A stretch of 20,668 nt of DNA from Bacteroidales bacterium (GTDB lineage: Bacteria; Bacteroidota; Bacteroidia; Bacteroidales; NBLH01): assembly GCA_021647685.1 (NCBI GenBank), contig JAKIUH010000024.1, positions 1 to 20,668 of the forward strand. Direction: 5' to 3'. The notes beneath the pieces are model-generated. The model saw nothing but the letters and a program-made list of their open reading frames with translations, searched no databases and was not told the DNA's origin. Every line of letters begins with the position of its first letter. The stretch's first letter is position 1. Below, piece after piece: positions 1 to 9,200 of this stretch. The position numbers were made by a program, and so were the translations under genes.

Positions 1-1272
1 GCTTAACGGAAAATCTTTCATTAATTCATTTACTTCTGCACGTACTGTATCTATAAGCGCTTCATTTTCCACATCCATAATCACTTTGTCGATTAAATCA
101 ACAATTTTAAGCATGTGTTCTTCTTTCATTCCACGTGTGGTAACTGCCGGAGTTCCTACACGCAATCCGGAAGTTTGGAATGGAGAACGGGTATCAAAAG
201 GAACCATGTTCTTATTAATCGTTATGTCAGCTCTTTCGAGTGCTTTTTCTACAACTTTTCCTGTAACCTCAGGTACTTTTGTACGTAAATCAATCAGCAT
301 TGAATGATTATCCGTACCTCCTGAAATGACTTTATATCCTTTCTCCATAAATGCTTTTGCCATGGTTTGGGCATTTTTAAGCACTTGTTTTTGATACTCT
401 TTAAATTCATCACTTAAAGCTTCTCCAAAAGCAACCGCCTTAGCTGCAATAACATGCTCCAAAGGACCTCCTTGTGTTCCCGGGAATACAGCCGAATCGA
501 GCAATGAAGACATCATTCTGATTTTTCCCTTGGGTGTTTTTTTACCGTAGGGATTTTCAAAATCTTCGCCCATCATAATAATTCCACCGCGTGGACCTCT
601 TAATGTTTTATGTGTAGTTGAAGTAACAATATGTGCATAAGGCAAGGGGTTTTTTAATAAACCGGCTGCAATTAGCCCGGCGGGATGCGAGATATCAAAC
701 ATTAACAATGCACCTACTTTGTCAGCAATAGCACGCATGCGTTCATAATCCCAATCACGTGAATAGGCTGATGCACCACCCACAATTAATTTGGGTTTTT
801 CTTTAATTGCCAATTCTTCCATTTCATCGTAATCAACCGTACCGGTATCTTCCTTGACATTATAGGATACGGCACGATACAAAATACCCGAAAAATTAAC
901 AAAAGAACCATGCGTAAGGTGCCCTCCATGAGAAAGGTTCAAACCCAAAAAAGTATCTCCGGGTTTTAATGTTGCCAACATTACTGCTGCATTTGCCTGA
1001 GCTCCCGAGTGCGGCTGAACATTAGCCCATGCTGCTCCAAAAAGTTTCTTAACACGATCAATGGCTAATTGCTCTGTTTGATCAACTATTTGGCAACCAC
1101 CATAATATCTTTTTACCGGATAGCCCTCTGCATATTTATTGGTGAGCAAGCTTCCCATAGATTGCATTACTTGTTCGCTTACAAAATTTTCAGAAGCAAT
1201 TAATTCTATTCCTTGTAATTGGCGTTGATGTTCTTTTTCAATTAAATCAAAAATTTCTATATCCCGTTCCAT
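1..1272 (-). CDS. glyA: Serine hydroxymethyltransferase (3' end cut by window edge)
   Basis: The product is the PLP enzyme that interconverts serine plus tetrahydrofolate with glycine plus methylene-tetrahydrofolate, the main cytosolic source of one-carbon units. Reading from the ATG at 1272, 424 codons are open to the window edge with no stop. The N-terminus begins MERDIEIFDLIEKEHQRQ and is followed by the family signature ELIASENFVS. The PLP-binding lysine is about K222 in TSTTHKTLRGPRGG. LLTNKYAEGYPVKRYYGG and TSGLRVGTPAVTTRG are also typical. Family length is about 415-430 residues, so only a few C-terminal residues should be missing. The gene stands alone: the upstream gene is closed off by a terminator, and a TACTTTTG -7 element lies 40 bp before the start. 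Proline codons are mostly CCC, CCG and CCT, the usage of the left part of the window. Confidence 0.97.
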   Translation of the reverse strand, partial: MERDIEIFDLIEKEHQRQLQGIELIASENFVSEQVMQSMGSLLTNKYAEGYPVKRYYGGCQIVDQTEQLAIDRVKKLFGAAWANVQPHSGAQANAAVMLATLKPGDTFLGLNLSHGGHLTHGSFVNFSGILYRAVSYNVKEDTGTVDYDEMEELAIKEKPKLIVGGASAYSRDWDYERMRAIADKVGALLMFDISHPAGLIAAGLLKNPLPYAHIVTSTTHKTLRGPRGGIIMMGEDFENPYGKKTPKGKIRMMSSLLDSAVFPGTQGGPLEHVIAAKAVAFGEALSDEFKEYQKQVLKNAQTMAKAFMEKGYKVISGGTDNHSMLIDLRTKVPEVTGKVVEKALERADITINKNMVPFDTRSPFQTSGLRVGTPAVTTRGMKEEHMLKIVDLIDKVIMDVENEALIDTVRAEVNELMKDFPLS

Positions 1273-1312
1273 TAAATAAAATTTAGAGTTTAATAATGTG
1301 TTTTTGTTTGAA

Positions 1313-1320
1313 CAAAAGTA
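1313..1320 (-). promoter_or_regulatory. Putative glyA -7 promoter element
   Basis: The minus strand reads TACTTTTG, matching the Bacteroidota -7 consensus TAnnTTTG, and would give a 5' leader of about 35 nt before the glyA ATG. I see no convincing TTG at the expected -33 position, so the call rests on the -7 element and its placement. Confidence 0.5.
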
Positions 1321-1386
1321 AGAAAAAAATTGAATACTAAGCCTCAGCCTATTGTATAACATTTATTACCAATTGTTATTTAAAAA

Positions 1387-1425
1387 TACACCGCATCATT
1401 ATGCTTTGCATAATGATGCGGTGTA
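1387..1425 (-). terminator. Intrinsic terminator after the ABC ATPase-adenosyltransferase unit
   Basis: Arms at 1387-1404 and 1408-1425 form an 18-bp perfect stem closed by a 3-nt loop. On the minus strand it is followed by five U. It lies 30 bp past the stop of the adenosyltransferase gene and before the glyA promoter, so it would end the upstream transcript. A seven-T run also follows on the plus strand, so it could act in both directions. Confidence 0.85.
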
Positions 1426-1454
1426 GTATCTTTTTTTAGAAAACACAGTAGAAT

Positions 1455-1997
1455 TTACATTTCCCACTTTATTTCTTCAAAATCTTTTTCATGGGCAATT
1501 TTACGTGAAAGCATAAAAAAATAATCCGATAAGCGATTAATGTATTGAAGAAGATGCTTGTTTATTTTATTTTCTGTGTTTAATTTAATAATCAGGCGTT
1601 CGGCTCTGCGGCAAATACTCCTGCAAACGTGGCAATAAGCAACCGTTTGCTCACCACCGGGAAGAACAAAACTTTTTAATTTGGGTAAATTATTGTCCAT
1701 TTTATCCATTGCTTGTTCTATTTCCAAAATCTCATTTTCGGTAATTTCAGGCATTTTAAATTTAACTTCTTTATCGCCCAATGCTAAAAGTGAGCCTATA
1801 TTAAAAAGATGATGCTGAATTTTTATTAAAAACTCATTATCTTCTTTTTTTATATCTGCCGAGCGTAATAAGCCTACAAAAGAGTTGAGTTCATCTATAG
1901 TTCCGTAGGCTTCAATTCGTTCATGATATTTGGGAACCCGTTCGCCACTTAACAAGGAAGTTGTTCCCTTATCTCCGGTTTTGGTATATATTTTCAT
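1455..1997 (-). CDS. PduO-type ATP:cob(I)alamin adenosyltransferase
   Basis: This enzyme transfers the adenosyl group of ATP to cob(I)alamin, making adenosylcobalamin for enzymes such as methylmalonyl-CoA mutase. The 180-residue length is normal for the PduO/MMAB class. The N-terminal TKTGDKGTTSLL and RIEAYGTIDELNSFVG carry the ATP-binding signature, and the C-terminal helices RSICRRAERLI and YINRLSDYFFMLSRKI carry the other conserved block, with the arginine and aspartate residues of the active site present. It starts at an ATG 21 bp after the stop of the ABC ATPase gene, so the two are probably co-transcribed; no functional link between them is obvious. The family identification is secure, but the physiological client enzyme is not encoded in this window. 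It could equally be named mmaB, pduO or cobO-like. Confidence 0.93.
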   Translation of the reverse strand: MKIYTKTGDKGTTSLLSGERVPKYHERIEAYGTIDELNSFVGLLRSADIKKEDNEFLIKIQHHLFNIGSLLALGDKEVKFKMPEITENEILEIEQAMDKMDNNLPKLKSFVLPGGEQTVAYCHVCRSICRRAERLIIKLNTENKINKHLLQYINRLSDYFFMLSRKIAHEKDFEEIKWEM

Positions 1998-2018
1998 AAG
2001 CTTCTTATTTTGAATTTA

Positions 2019-2723
2019 TTAACTTAGTGATACAATGTTTTTATTCAGATAATCGGCTTCAATTTCTCCATCGCGCAAGCGGATAATACGATGTGCATGC
2101 AAGGCAATATCTTCTTCGTGGGTAACTAAAATAATGGTGTTTCCCATTTGGTGGATTTGAGCAAACAAGTGCATGATGTCAATGGATGTTTTGCTATCTA
2201 AATTTCCGGTCGGCTCATCAGCAAGAATTATAGAAGGGTGATTAACCAAAGCCCTTGCAACGGCTACTCTTTGTCTTTGTCCGCCGGAAAGCTCATTGGG
2301 CTTATGCATTACACGGTCTGAAAGACCTACTTGCTGGAGTACTTCTAAGGCACGTTGTTTTCTTTTTTCGCTGCCAAGCCCTGCGTAAACTAAAGGTAAC
2401 ATTACATTTTCCAAAGCCGAATAACGCGGCATCAAGTTAAATGTTTGAAAAACAAAGCCAATTTCTTTATTTCTGATTTCCGCCAATTGGTCATCTTCTA
2501 ATTTGCTAACCGCCTGACCGTTTAATATATATTCGCCACCTGTTGGTGTATCCAAGCAGCCGATAATATTCATAAAGGTGGATTTTCCTGAACCGGATGG
2601 TCCCATAATGGCAACATATTCTCCGGCATTGATGCTTACACTAATGTTCCGAATGGCTTTAACGATCTGTGTACCTACTTGATAAAATTTTTTAAGTTCG
2701 GTACATTTAATGATTTCACTCAT
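2019..2723 (-). CDS. ABC transporter ATP-binding protein, LolD/MacB type
   Basis: This cytoplasmic ATPase subunit belongs to the group that partners FtsX-like (type VII) permeases, such as LolD and MacB, which power lipoprotein release or periplasmic efflux. In its 234 residues, Walker A is GPSGSGKS near residue 42, the Q-loop is VFQTFNLMPRYSALENV, the ABC signature is LSGGQRQRVAVARAL, Walker B is IILADEPTGNLDS, and the switch histidine is in ILVTHEED. The short N-terminal AIRNISVSINAGEYVAIMG and the IIGCLDTPTGGEY segment are characteristic of this subfamily. No permease gene is adjacent, so its partner must be encoded elsewhere. It leads a two-gene unit with the cobalamin adenosyltransferase. 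Whether it serves LolCE or another permease cannot be told from this window. Confidence 0.92.
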   Translation of the reverse strand: MSEIIKCTELKKFYQVGTQIVKAIRNISVSINAGEYVAIMGPSGSGKSTFMNIIGCLDTPTGGEYILNGQAVSKLEDDQLAEIRNKEIGFVFQTFNLMPRYSALENVMLPLVYAGLGSEKRKQRALEVLQQVGLSDRVMHKPNELSGGQRQRVAVARALVNHPSIILADEPTGNLDSKTSIDIMHLFAQIHQMGNTIILVTHEEDIALHAHRIIRLRDGEIEADYLNKNIVSLS

Positions 2724-2764
2724 TTTTAATTTTTGATTTAATGATTCTCCCCAAAAAATATTTG

Positions 2765-2794
2765 TAAAGATACTTTTTTTACGGAAATTATCAA
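2765..2794 (-). promoter_or_regulatory. Putative promoter of the ABC ATPase gene
   Basis: On the minus strand a TTG (2792-2794) is followed after 19 bp by TATCTTTA (2765-2772), one mismatch from TAnnTTTG. Spacing is right for a Bacteroidota promoter. The -33 element overlaps the stop codon of the upstream methyltransferase gene, so the ABC unit can be expressed separately from it. Confidence 0.45.
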
Positions 2795-3582
2795 TATCTG
2801 ATTAAGTAATGTTCTTTACTTAGTTCTTTTTTGAAAAAAATTATGCCTATTTGAAATAAGTCAATACTGACTTGTACACTTGGATGGCTTTTAATTTGTT
2901 CCCACGCAAACTTCATATCTTTGGACCAATAAATATCATCAAAAACAAAAACCGTTTCGTTATGAATTTTATCCAAACATTGATAAAAATAATTTAAGGT
3001 GGCTTTACTTTTGTGATTTCCGTCAAAATAAACAAAGTCAAGTTTGTTTATTTTCTCTAATACTGTTGGAAGAACCTTGTCAAATTCACCGTTGTATGCA
3101 ATGATATTGCTTAAATTTAATTGCTCAAAAGTTGTTTTTGCAATTTTGTATAATGATTTATCACCTTCAATGGTATGCAGCTGTACTTTTCCTGAGATTC
3201 CGATGTACAATGAGCCAATGCCCAAAGATGTTCCTATCTCTATGGCATTTTTTATCTGGAAATAATCCACCATTCGAAAAATTAATTTGCCGTATTTTTT
3301 ACGGGTGGATGAATTACGTACAATTTCACTTATTTTTCTGCTTTTCCCCTTTAAAGTTTTTGAGCCGGCTCCAAAGTCTTCAATAAAAACTATGTTTTTA
3401 TTGTTTTTGTATTTTTTTACTGTTTTATTAATGACTTTTAAAGCCTTATTTTTAGTTTCTGTAAAAATTACCGAACGCACAAATTGATAAACAAAAGGAG
3501 AATGAATACCGTGTCCGTAATAATATTTTGATTTGATTAAATAATTAAAATAGCGTAAGGCAAATTTTATTTTATTTTGCAT
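2791..3582 (-). CDS. Class I SAM-dependent methyltransferase (O-methyltransferase-like)
   Basis: This is a probable soluble Rossmann-fold methyltransferase of 263 residues. The N-terminal HGIHSPFVYQFV segment is, as I recall, a hallmark of a Bacteroidota-specific group. The SAM-binding motif I is AIEIGTSLGIGSLYI near residue 115, the acidic motif is VYFDGNHKSKATL near residue 187, and FVFDDIYWSKDM follows, as in the COG4122/Methyltransf_24 O-methyltransferases. The substrate is unknown. The gene starts 26 bp after the stop of the GAF-PAS membrane protein gene and is probably co-transcribed with it, which may mean a shared role, but nothing else in the sequence indicates one. The C-terminal region is rich in Lys and Ile and has no added domain. 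Confidence 0.85.
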   Translation of the reverse strand: MQNKIKFALRYFNYLIKSKYYYGHGIHSPFVYQFVRSVIFTETKNKALKVINKTVKKYKNNKNIVFIEDFGAGSKTLKGKSRKISEIVRNSSTRKKYGKLIFRMVDYFQIKNAIEIGTSLGIGSLYIGISGKVQLHTIEGDKSLYKIAKTTFEQLNLSNIIAYNGEFDKVLPTVLEKINKLDFVYFDGNHKSKATLNYFYQCLDKIHNETVFVFDDIYWSKDMKFAWEQIKSHPSVQVSIDLFQIGIIFFKKELSKEHYLIRY

Positions 3583-3608
3583 TTTGTGTCATTAGATGAT
3601 TGGTCATT

Positions 3609-6089
3609 TTATTTTTTTAGTTGTTCGATTTCTTTACGTAGTTTATCAATTTCATCAAAAAGTACATTTTCTTTCTTCTTTTGTTCGTCCATTGTTTTTG
3701 CAAATATTTTCAGGTGTTCTGATTTAATTTTCTTGATTTCTTCTTCATATAATTTTCGGATATTGGCTATTTCTTGGTCTTTTTCTTTTAAAGTACGTTC
3801 AAGTTCTTCTGCTTTAAATTGTTCTTTTTCCTTTTCTTTTCTGAATTCTTGCAACTGTTTTTGCAGTTGTTCCATTTCGGTTTGAATGTTTAAGAGGTTG
3901 GTATTATTCCAAGCAAGCACTTTTATTTTAAATACTTTTCCTTTAATATCTTTAAGGGGAATAAAAATACTCGATAGAGCAATATTTTTTTGTACAATTT
4001 GGAAATGTTGCTCTAAAGTATGCATTTTTCCGATACGAAGACTATTTTTTATTTTATCCAGAGCAATATCTTCCTCAATGGTTTCACGCATAAAAGTATA
4101 ATCCCAGTAATTTGTATGCAATAAAATATCTTTTGATTTTTTAAATAATTCAACAAATGCATTATTCATTTCCAAAATATTACCATCCAAATCCAGTTCA
4201 GCTACCAGCATTAAAGTATCAATTCCTTGAACCAGTAATTCATTTTCTTTTTTAATGTTTTCTAGTTGCAGCTTTTCTTTTTCCAGTTGCAATATTGTTA
4301 CATTACTTTCTTTGTTGTCTCTTCTTAAAGACATTACTTTGTTCTCTGCTTTTTCTAATTTATTTCGAGTATTCCTGAAAATACGCGAGATGGCAAAAGA
4401 AGCTCCCAGTGTTTTACTTAATTCATCAATAAATTCAAGTTCAAAGTGTTGAAATTTTTGTAGTGAAGCAAGTTCTATAATTCCAAAAACTTTATTTTCA
4501 AGATTAATGGGAATAACAATAATGATTTTGGGTTTTACTTCGCAAAATCCTGATGAAACTTTAAAATAGTCTTCGGGAATATCGGTAATATTTAAAGTCT
4601 TTCGTTCAAGCGCAACCGTGCCAACAATCCCTTCACCCAGCATAACAGAACGTACATAATGTTTTTCTTTACCAAAAGCAATACTTCCTACAAGGTCAAA
4701 AGTATTTCGTTTTTCACTTGAAGGCAAATAAATTGCACCCATAGGAACATTCAGATAAGCAACCAGATTACTTAAAATTTCTTTAGCATGTTTTGCGGGC
4801 TCATCAAAGTTTTTACGCAAAACTTCCGAAAAACCGGTAAGTCCTTTACGTATCCACTCATTTACCAATGTTGCATTAGTTTCGGCTTTCAGTTGTCTGT
4901 TAAGGTTGCGAATATGTTTATCAACGGCTTTAATCTCCGAAAAAATAACTTTATCAAAATTTTCTTCGTTTAACAATTTTGCATCCGAGCGCATTAATGC
5001 TTTTAGCATTTGCACGCTTAAATTCAGTTTTTCCGAAAAATCATTCATTAGTTTTTGAAGTTCTTGATAATCATCATTTGGAAGAACTGCAGGTGCACGT
5101 GCTTTAACGCCGCTTAACCACGATTTGAAATAATTTTCGCTTGCTATGACAAAATCACCAAATTGCTTGGCCGTTTTGTTATGGAAGTAAAAACTTAGGG
5201 CTATATTTGCGAAAAGCAATAATATAATAATTAGTGCAAATAAACGGTTTGCCTTAATTTGTAAGGCTTGCAATTTTGTGCTGATTTTATTTATTCGTAT
5301 ATCTATTTTTTTGTAGTTCCCGTTCATATTCATTCTTATTCCTTGATGCTCATTTACACCAATTTGTAATATTTTACGGGCATATTGATTAAAAACTTTT
5401 TTGTATTCGTTTAGTTGATCTATTAAGCGTAAATATTTATAATTTCCTGAAAGTTGATAATTTTTTTCCAGCGTTTGAATACTTGCATTTATCGAGTTAT
5501 TAATCATATTGAGTAATTGCAAATCGCTGTACGAATAAAAAATTTTTCGATAATTTTTTGCTTGCTTAAAATAGTTTTTCGTTTTTGTTATACCATTAAG
5601 ATTGGCAAATTTTTCTTCACATGACTTTTCGGTTAGCAATAAATGACTGTAAATACCGGAGCGTTCATTTCCTGCTTCTTTCAAATACTTAAGTAATAAA
5701 TTATTTGAAATGCGTAAACTTTGTACATTATCTAAAATATTATCATACAAAAGCTGTGTTTCCGAATCATTATACCAAGAATTTACACTACGCAAATTTT
5801 CTAAATTGTTCGTTATTTTATCAAACTTGTTTGAAAGTTGTTTGGTATATTTATTTTCGCCCGTATCAAAAAAAAGTTCATCAAAATAGTTTTTATTTAT
5901 AAAGTTGTTTTGCAGGTTTTTAATATCGGCTAAATTATCTTTTAAAAGGTACAGGTTTTTCAGTGTATTATCATTCTTTAAATGCCATTGAAAAAAAGCA
6001 AAAGCATAAGCGGCAATTAAAAGCAAAAAAAGTGCATTAATTGCAATAATTTTAGCAAATTGAGTTTTTGTAGTATTCTTTTTAAACAA
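3609..6089 (-). CDS. Membrane GAF-PAS sensor-like protein with C-terminal coiled coil
   Basis: This 826-residue inner-membrane protein has no recognised catalytic output. A first membrane segment lies at about residues 14-33 and a second at about 283-303. Between them is a helical region of about 250 residues outside the cytoplasm, of the size seen in helical-bundle sensor domains. After a helical linker comes a GAF domain (about 410-570, with GAIYLPSS, MLGEGIVGTVA and IPINLENKVFGIIELAS), then a coiled coil, a PAS-like domain (about 617-735, with LDLDGNILEMNNAFVELF), and a very charged C-terminal coiled coil to the end. No H-box, HATPase, GGDEF, EAL, PP2C or HTH segment is present. The start is TTG at 6089, directly before the first membrane segment. 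It is transcribed divergently from the helicase gene and leads into the methyltransferase gene 26 bp downstream. Function is unknown beyond probable signal sensing. Confidence 0.8.
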   Translation of the reverse strand: MFKKNTTKTQFAKIIAINALFLLLIAAYAFAFFQWHLKNDNTLKNLYLLKDNLADIKNLQNNFINKNYFDELFFDTGENKYTKQLSNKFDKITNNLENLRSVNSWYNDSETQLLYDNILDNVQSLRISNNLLLKYLKEAGNERSGIYSHLLLTEKSCEEKFANLNGITKTKNYFKQAKNYRKIFYSYSDLQLLNMINNSINASIQTLEKNYQLSGNYKYLRLIDQLNEYKKVFNQYARKILQIGVNEHQGIRMNMNGNYKKIDIRINKISTKLQALQIKANRLFALIIILLLFANIALSFYFHNKTAKQFGDFVIASENYFKSWLSGVKARAPAVLPNDDYQELQKLMNDFSEKLNLSVQMLKALMRSDAKLLNEENFDKVIFSEIKAVDKHIRNLNRQLKAETNATLVNEWIRKGLTGFSEVLRKNFDEPAKHAKEILSNLVAYLNVPMGAIYLPSSEKRNTFDLVGSIAFGKEKHYVRSVMLGEGIVGTVALERKTLNITDIPEDYFKVSSGFCEVKPKIIIVIPINLENKVFGIIELASLQKFQHFELEFIDELSKTLGASFAISRIFRNTRNKLEKAENKVMSLRRDNKESNVTILQLEKEKLQLENIKKENELLVQGIDTLMLVAELDLDGNILEMNNAFVELFKKSKDILLHTNYWDYTFMRETIEEDIALDKIKNSLRIGKMHTLEQHFQIVQKNIALSSIFIPLKDIKGKVFKIKVLAWNNTNLLNIQTEMEQLQKQLQEFRKEKEKEQFKAEELERTLKEKDQEIANIRKLYEEEIKKIKSEHLKIFAKTMDEQKKKENVLFDEIDKLRKEIEQLKK

Positions 6090-6127
6090 TTTTTATAGTT
6101 TAAAGATGATTATTCTTTACATTTTTA

Positions 6128-6135
6128 CAAACTTA
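6128..6135 (-). promoter_or_regulatory. Putative -7 element for the GAF-PAS gene
   Basis: The minus strand reads TAAGTTTG, a full match to TAnnTTTG, 38 bp before the TTG start. The only upstream TTTG (6160-6163) is about 24 bp away, slightly too far for a standard -33 box, so confidence is limited. Confidence 0.4.
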
Positions 6136-6251
6136 CATATATTTTTTTACTCTTAAAACCAAAAAAGTATTTTTTACTGTATTTAAACAAATAAAGTGCC
6201 GATTTTATTTAGTAAAGCTGTCGTATATTTTACTTGAATAAAACAAATGTT

Positions 6252-6259
6252 TATCTTTG
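6252..6259 (+). promoter_or_regulatory. Putative -7 element for the helicase-nuclease gene
   Basis: TATCTTTG matches TAnnTTTG and ends 28 bp before the TTG start at 6288, giving a leader of roughly 20 nt. A clear -33 TTG at 19-21 bp spacing is missing. An in-frame TGA at 6258-6260 lies inside the element and limits how far upstream the coding region can begin. Confidence 0.45.
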
Positions 6260-6287
6260 ACTGTTTTTATATCTTAATTTAAAAACT

Positions 6288-9200
6288 TTGGAAAATAAAC
6301 TTAAAATATACAAAGCTTCTGCCGGCTCGGGGAAAACCCATACTTTAACCGAAGAGTTTTTAAAACTGGCAATAATACATCCTGATAATTTCAAACACAT
6401 TTTGGCAGTTACTTTTACCAATAAAGCTGCCGAAGAAATGAAAGTACGTATTCTGGAAGCTTTGAACGATTTGGTAAAATACGGAAGCAAAGCAGGGTTC
6501 TATACGGTTTTTCAAGAATCTTTTCCTGATTATACCGAAATTGATTTATTAAAGCGTGCACGCATTGTGCGTGATAATATTTTACATAATTACAGTTTTT
6601 TTTCTATAAATACCATTGATAGTTTTGTACAAAAGGTTATTCGTGCTTTTACTTTTGAAATTGGTGTTCAAAGCGGATATCGCATTGAATTGGATACAGA
6701 AAAAGTAATTGAAGAATTAACCGAAATGTTAAGTCAAGCTACGGATGATAACGAATTTCTGAAAAATTGGTTAATAAATTTTGCACATCATAAAATTGAT
6801 GATGGGAAAAGTTGGGATTTTCGGGCAGAGATTAAGGACTTGGCTAAAGAAATTTTTAAAGAGCAATTTCAAGCCTTAGAATCTGAAAACAGTAATGATG
6901 ATAAAGAAGAGTTTGTTAAAATAACTTCTTACTACTTGGAATTGCAGAAAATAAAAAATGCTTTTACAGGAAAACTTAAAACATATAGTCAAAAAGCAAA
7001 AGAAATTTTGATAAAACATACTGCACTTGAGCAAAATCTTGGTGGAAATTTTAAAATCATCCGAAATTACTTATTAAAAGGAATTGTTGAAAATCAAGAT
7101 GATAAATTATTACCAAACAAAACCGTTAATAATGCGGTTGACAATGTAGAAAAATGGTATGCAAAAAGCGCCTCGGTAAATGTGAAAAATACGGTAACAG
7201 CCTTGTTTCATGAACTTAATCCGATATTAAAAGATATTTTAAGCTTATTAGATAATCATTTAGCCGAATATATTTCGGCAAATAATATTTTATCCAATTT
7301 TCATGCTTTTGGTATTCTTACAAGTCTTGCCAATTTGCTTCCCGAATACAGGCATGATAATAATTTATTGTTAATTAGTGATACCACACGTATTTTAAAA
7401 GAACTGGTTGCCGGAAATGATGCCCCTTTTATTTATGAGAAAATAGGAAATAAATATCGTCATTTATTGATTGACGAATTTCAGGATACCTCGGGTTTTC
7501 AATGGGAAAATTTTAAGCCTTTAATTAAAAACTCCTTATCGGAAAATAATGCCAATTTAATAGTGGGTGATATTAAGCAATCAATTTACCGGTGGCGCGG
7601 CGGTGATTGGCGCTTGCTTTTAAAAGGTGTGGAACAAGATATTGGTAAATTTTACATCGAAAATAAAAATTTGGATACTAATTGGCGCAGTAAAAAAAAT
7701 ATTGTTGATTTTAATAATTATATCTTTAAAAATGCGGCGCAAATATGTCAAAACATTTTTAATGTTAAACTAAGTTCTTTGTCCGAAAATGATTTGATTG
7801 ATTTTGGAAAAGAATTGAGCAATATTATTTTAAATTCATACAAAGATACTTACCAAAAGCTGCCTGAAAAAACGGATAAAAAAGGAGGTAGAGTACGTGT
7901 TGAATTTATTGAACAAGAAAGTCGTTCAAAAAACGAATACAAAGAAAAAGTTCTTGAATTGCTTCCTCAACGTATTGAAGAATTAATTCTTAAAAGAAAG
8001 TTTAGTGCAGGCGACATTGCCGTATTGGTGCGTACCAACAAGCAAGGCAAAGAAGTTGCCGAAATACTTTTGGATTATATGAGTTCGCCGGAAGCCGAAG
8101 TTCACTATCCGATTATTTCTTCCGAATCTTTATTTTTGAGCAATTCTTATGCAGTACGAATATTGGTTGATGCTCTTTATTTTATTAATAATCAAGATGA
8201 TAATCTACATTTAACCGCCTTGGCAAGTGAAATAATCAGGTATCAAAAAAATAAAAGTACGGTACATAATCATTTTGAGCAAAAAAATATTGAACAATCG
8301 GAAATTATTCCCAAAGTATTTTTTGATGAATTGGAAAATTTGAAAAAGAATAATTTGTTTCAAATTTGTGAACAATTAATTGATATTTTTGGTTTAAAAT
8401 CAATAAAAGATCAAAATGCATACATTCAAACTTTTCAGGAAGTTCTTAAAGAGTTTACCGGAAACGACTCTGTTGATATAGAACAATTTCTGAAATGGTG
8501 GGAAGAGCGTGGTAAAAACAAGTCGGTTTTATTATCAGACCAAGATAGTTCGTTAAAAATTATGACCATTCATAAATCAAAAGGTTTGGCTTTTGGGGTG
8601 GTTATTCTTCCGTTTTTTGATTGGGGTCTTGAAAAATCGGCACTTTCTCGTACAATAATATGGACACATCCTAAAAAATCGCCTTTTAATAAATTTGAGT
8701 TTGTACCCTTGGTCTATCGTAGTGCTTTATCAATGAGTACTTTTAAACAGGAGTATTACGAAGAAACCCTTTACACTCTAATGGATGCGCTTAATATGAT
8801 GTATGTAGCTTTTACGCGCCCTAAAGAAGAATTAATTGTGTTTGCGCCTTTTAATAGTAAATTAAAAGAAGCCAAAAGCGTAGCTGATTTACTACAATTA
8901 CTATTAAGCGATAAAATGTTTGTAAACGATGAAAAGGGCTATATCCCGGTTCCCGAATTTTTTAATGCAAATGAAAATATTTTAGAAATAAGCTCTGATG
9001 ATAAGACTTATGATAAAAAAAATGAAACGAATACGGAAAATAGCTTTGAATTGGATGAATATCCTGTAAGCGATTGGACCAAAAAATTAAATATTTTACA
9101 TCATGCCGAAGATTTTTTTATACAAAGTATAAAATATATTGAAGATAAAGTAAATTACGGAAATTTAATGCACGAATTGTTTGCCCGTATTAAAATACCC

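Noticed and set aside
3044..4452. Several 60-100 codon plus-strand frames opposite the methyltransferase and GAF-PAS genes
   Set aside because: They are antisense shadows of convincing genes, rich in Phe/Ser from complementing Lys/Glu codons, with no family features.
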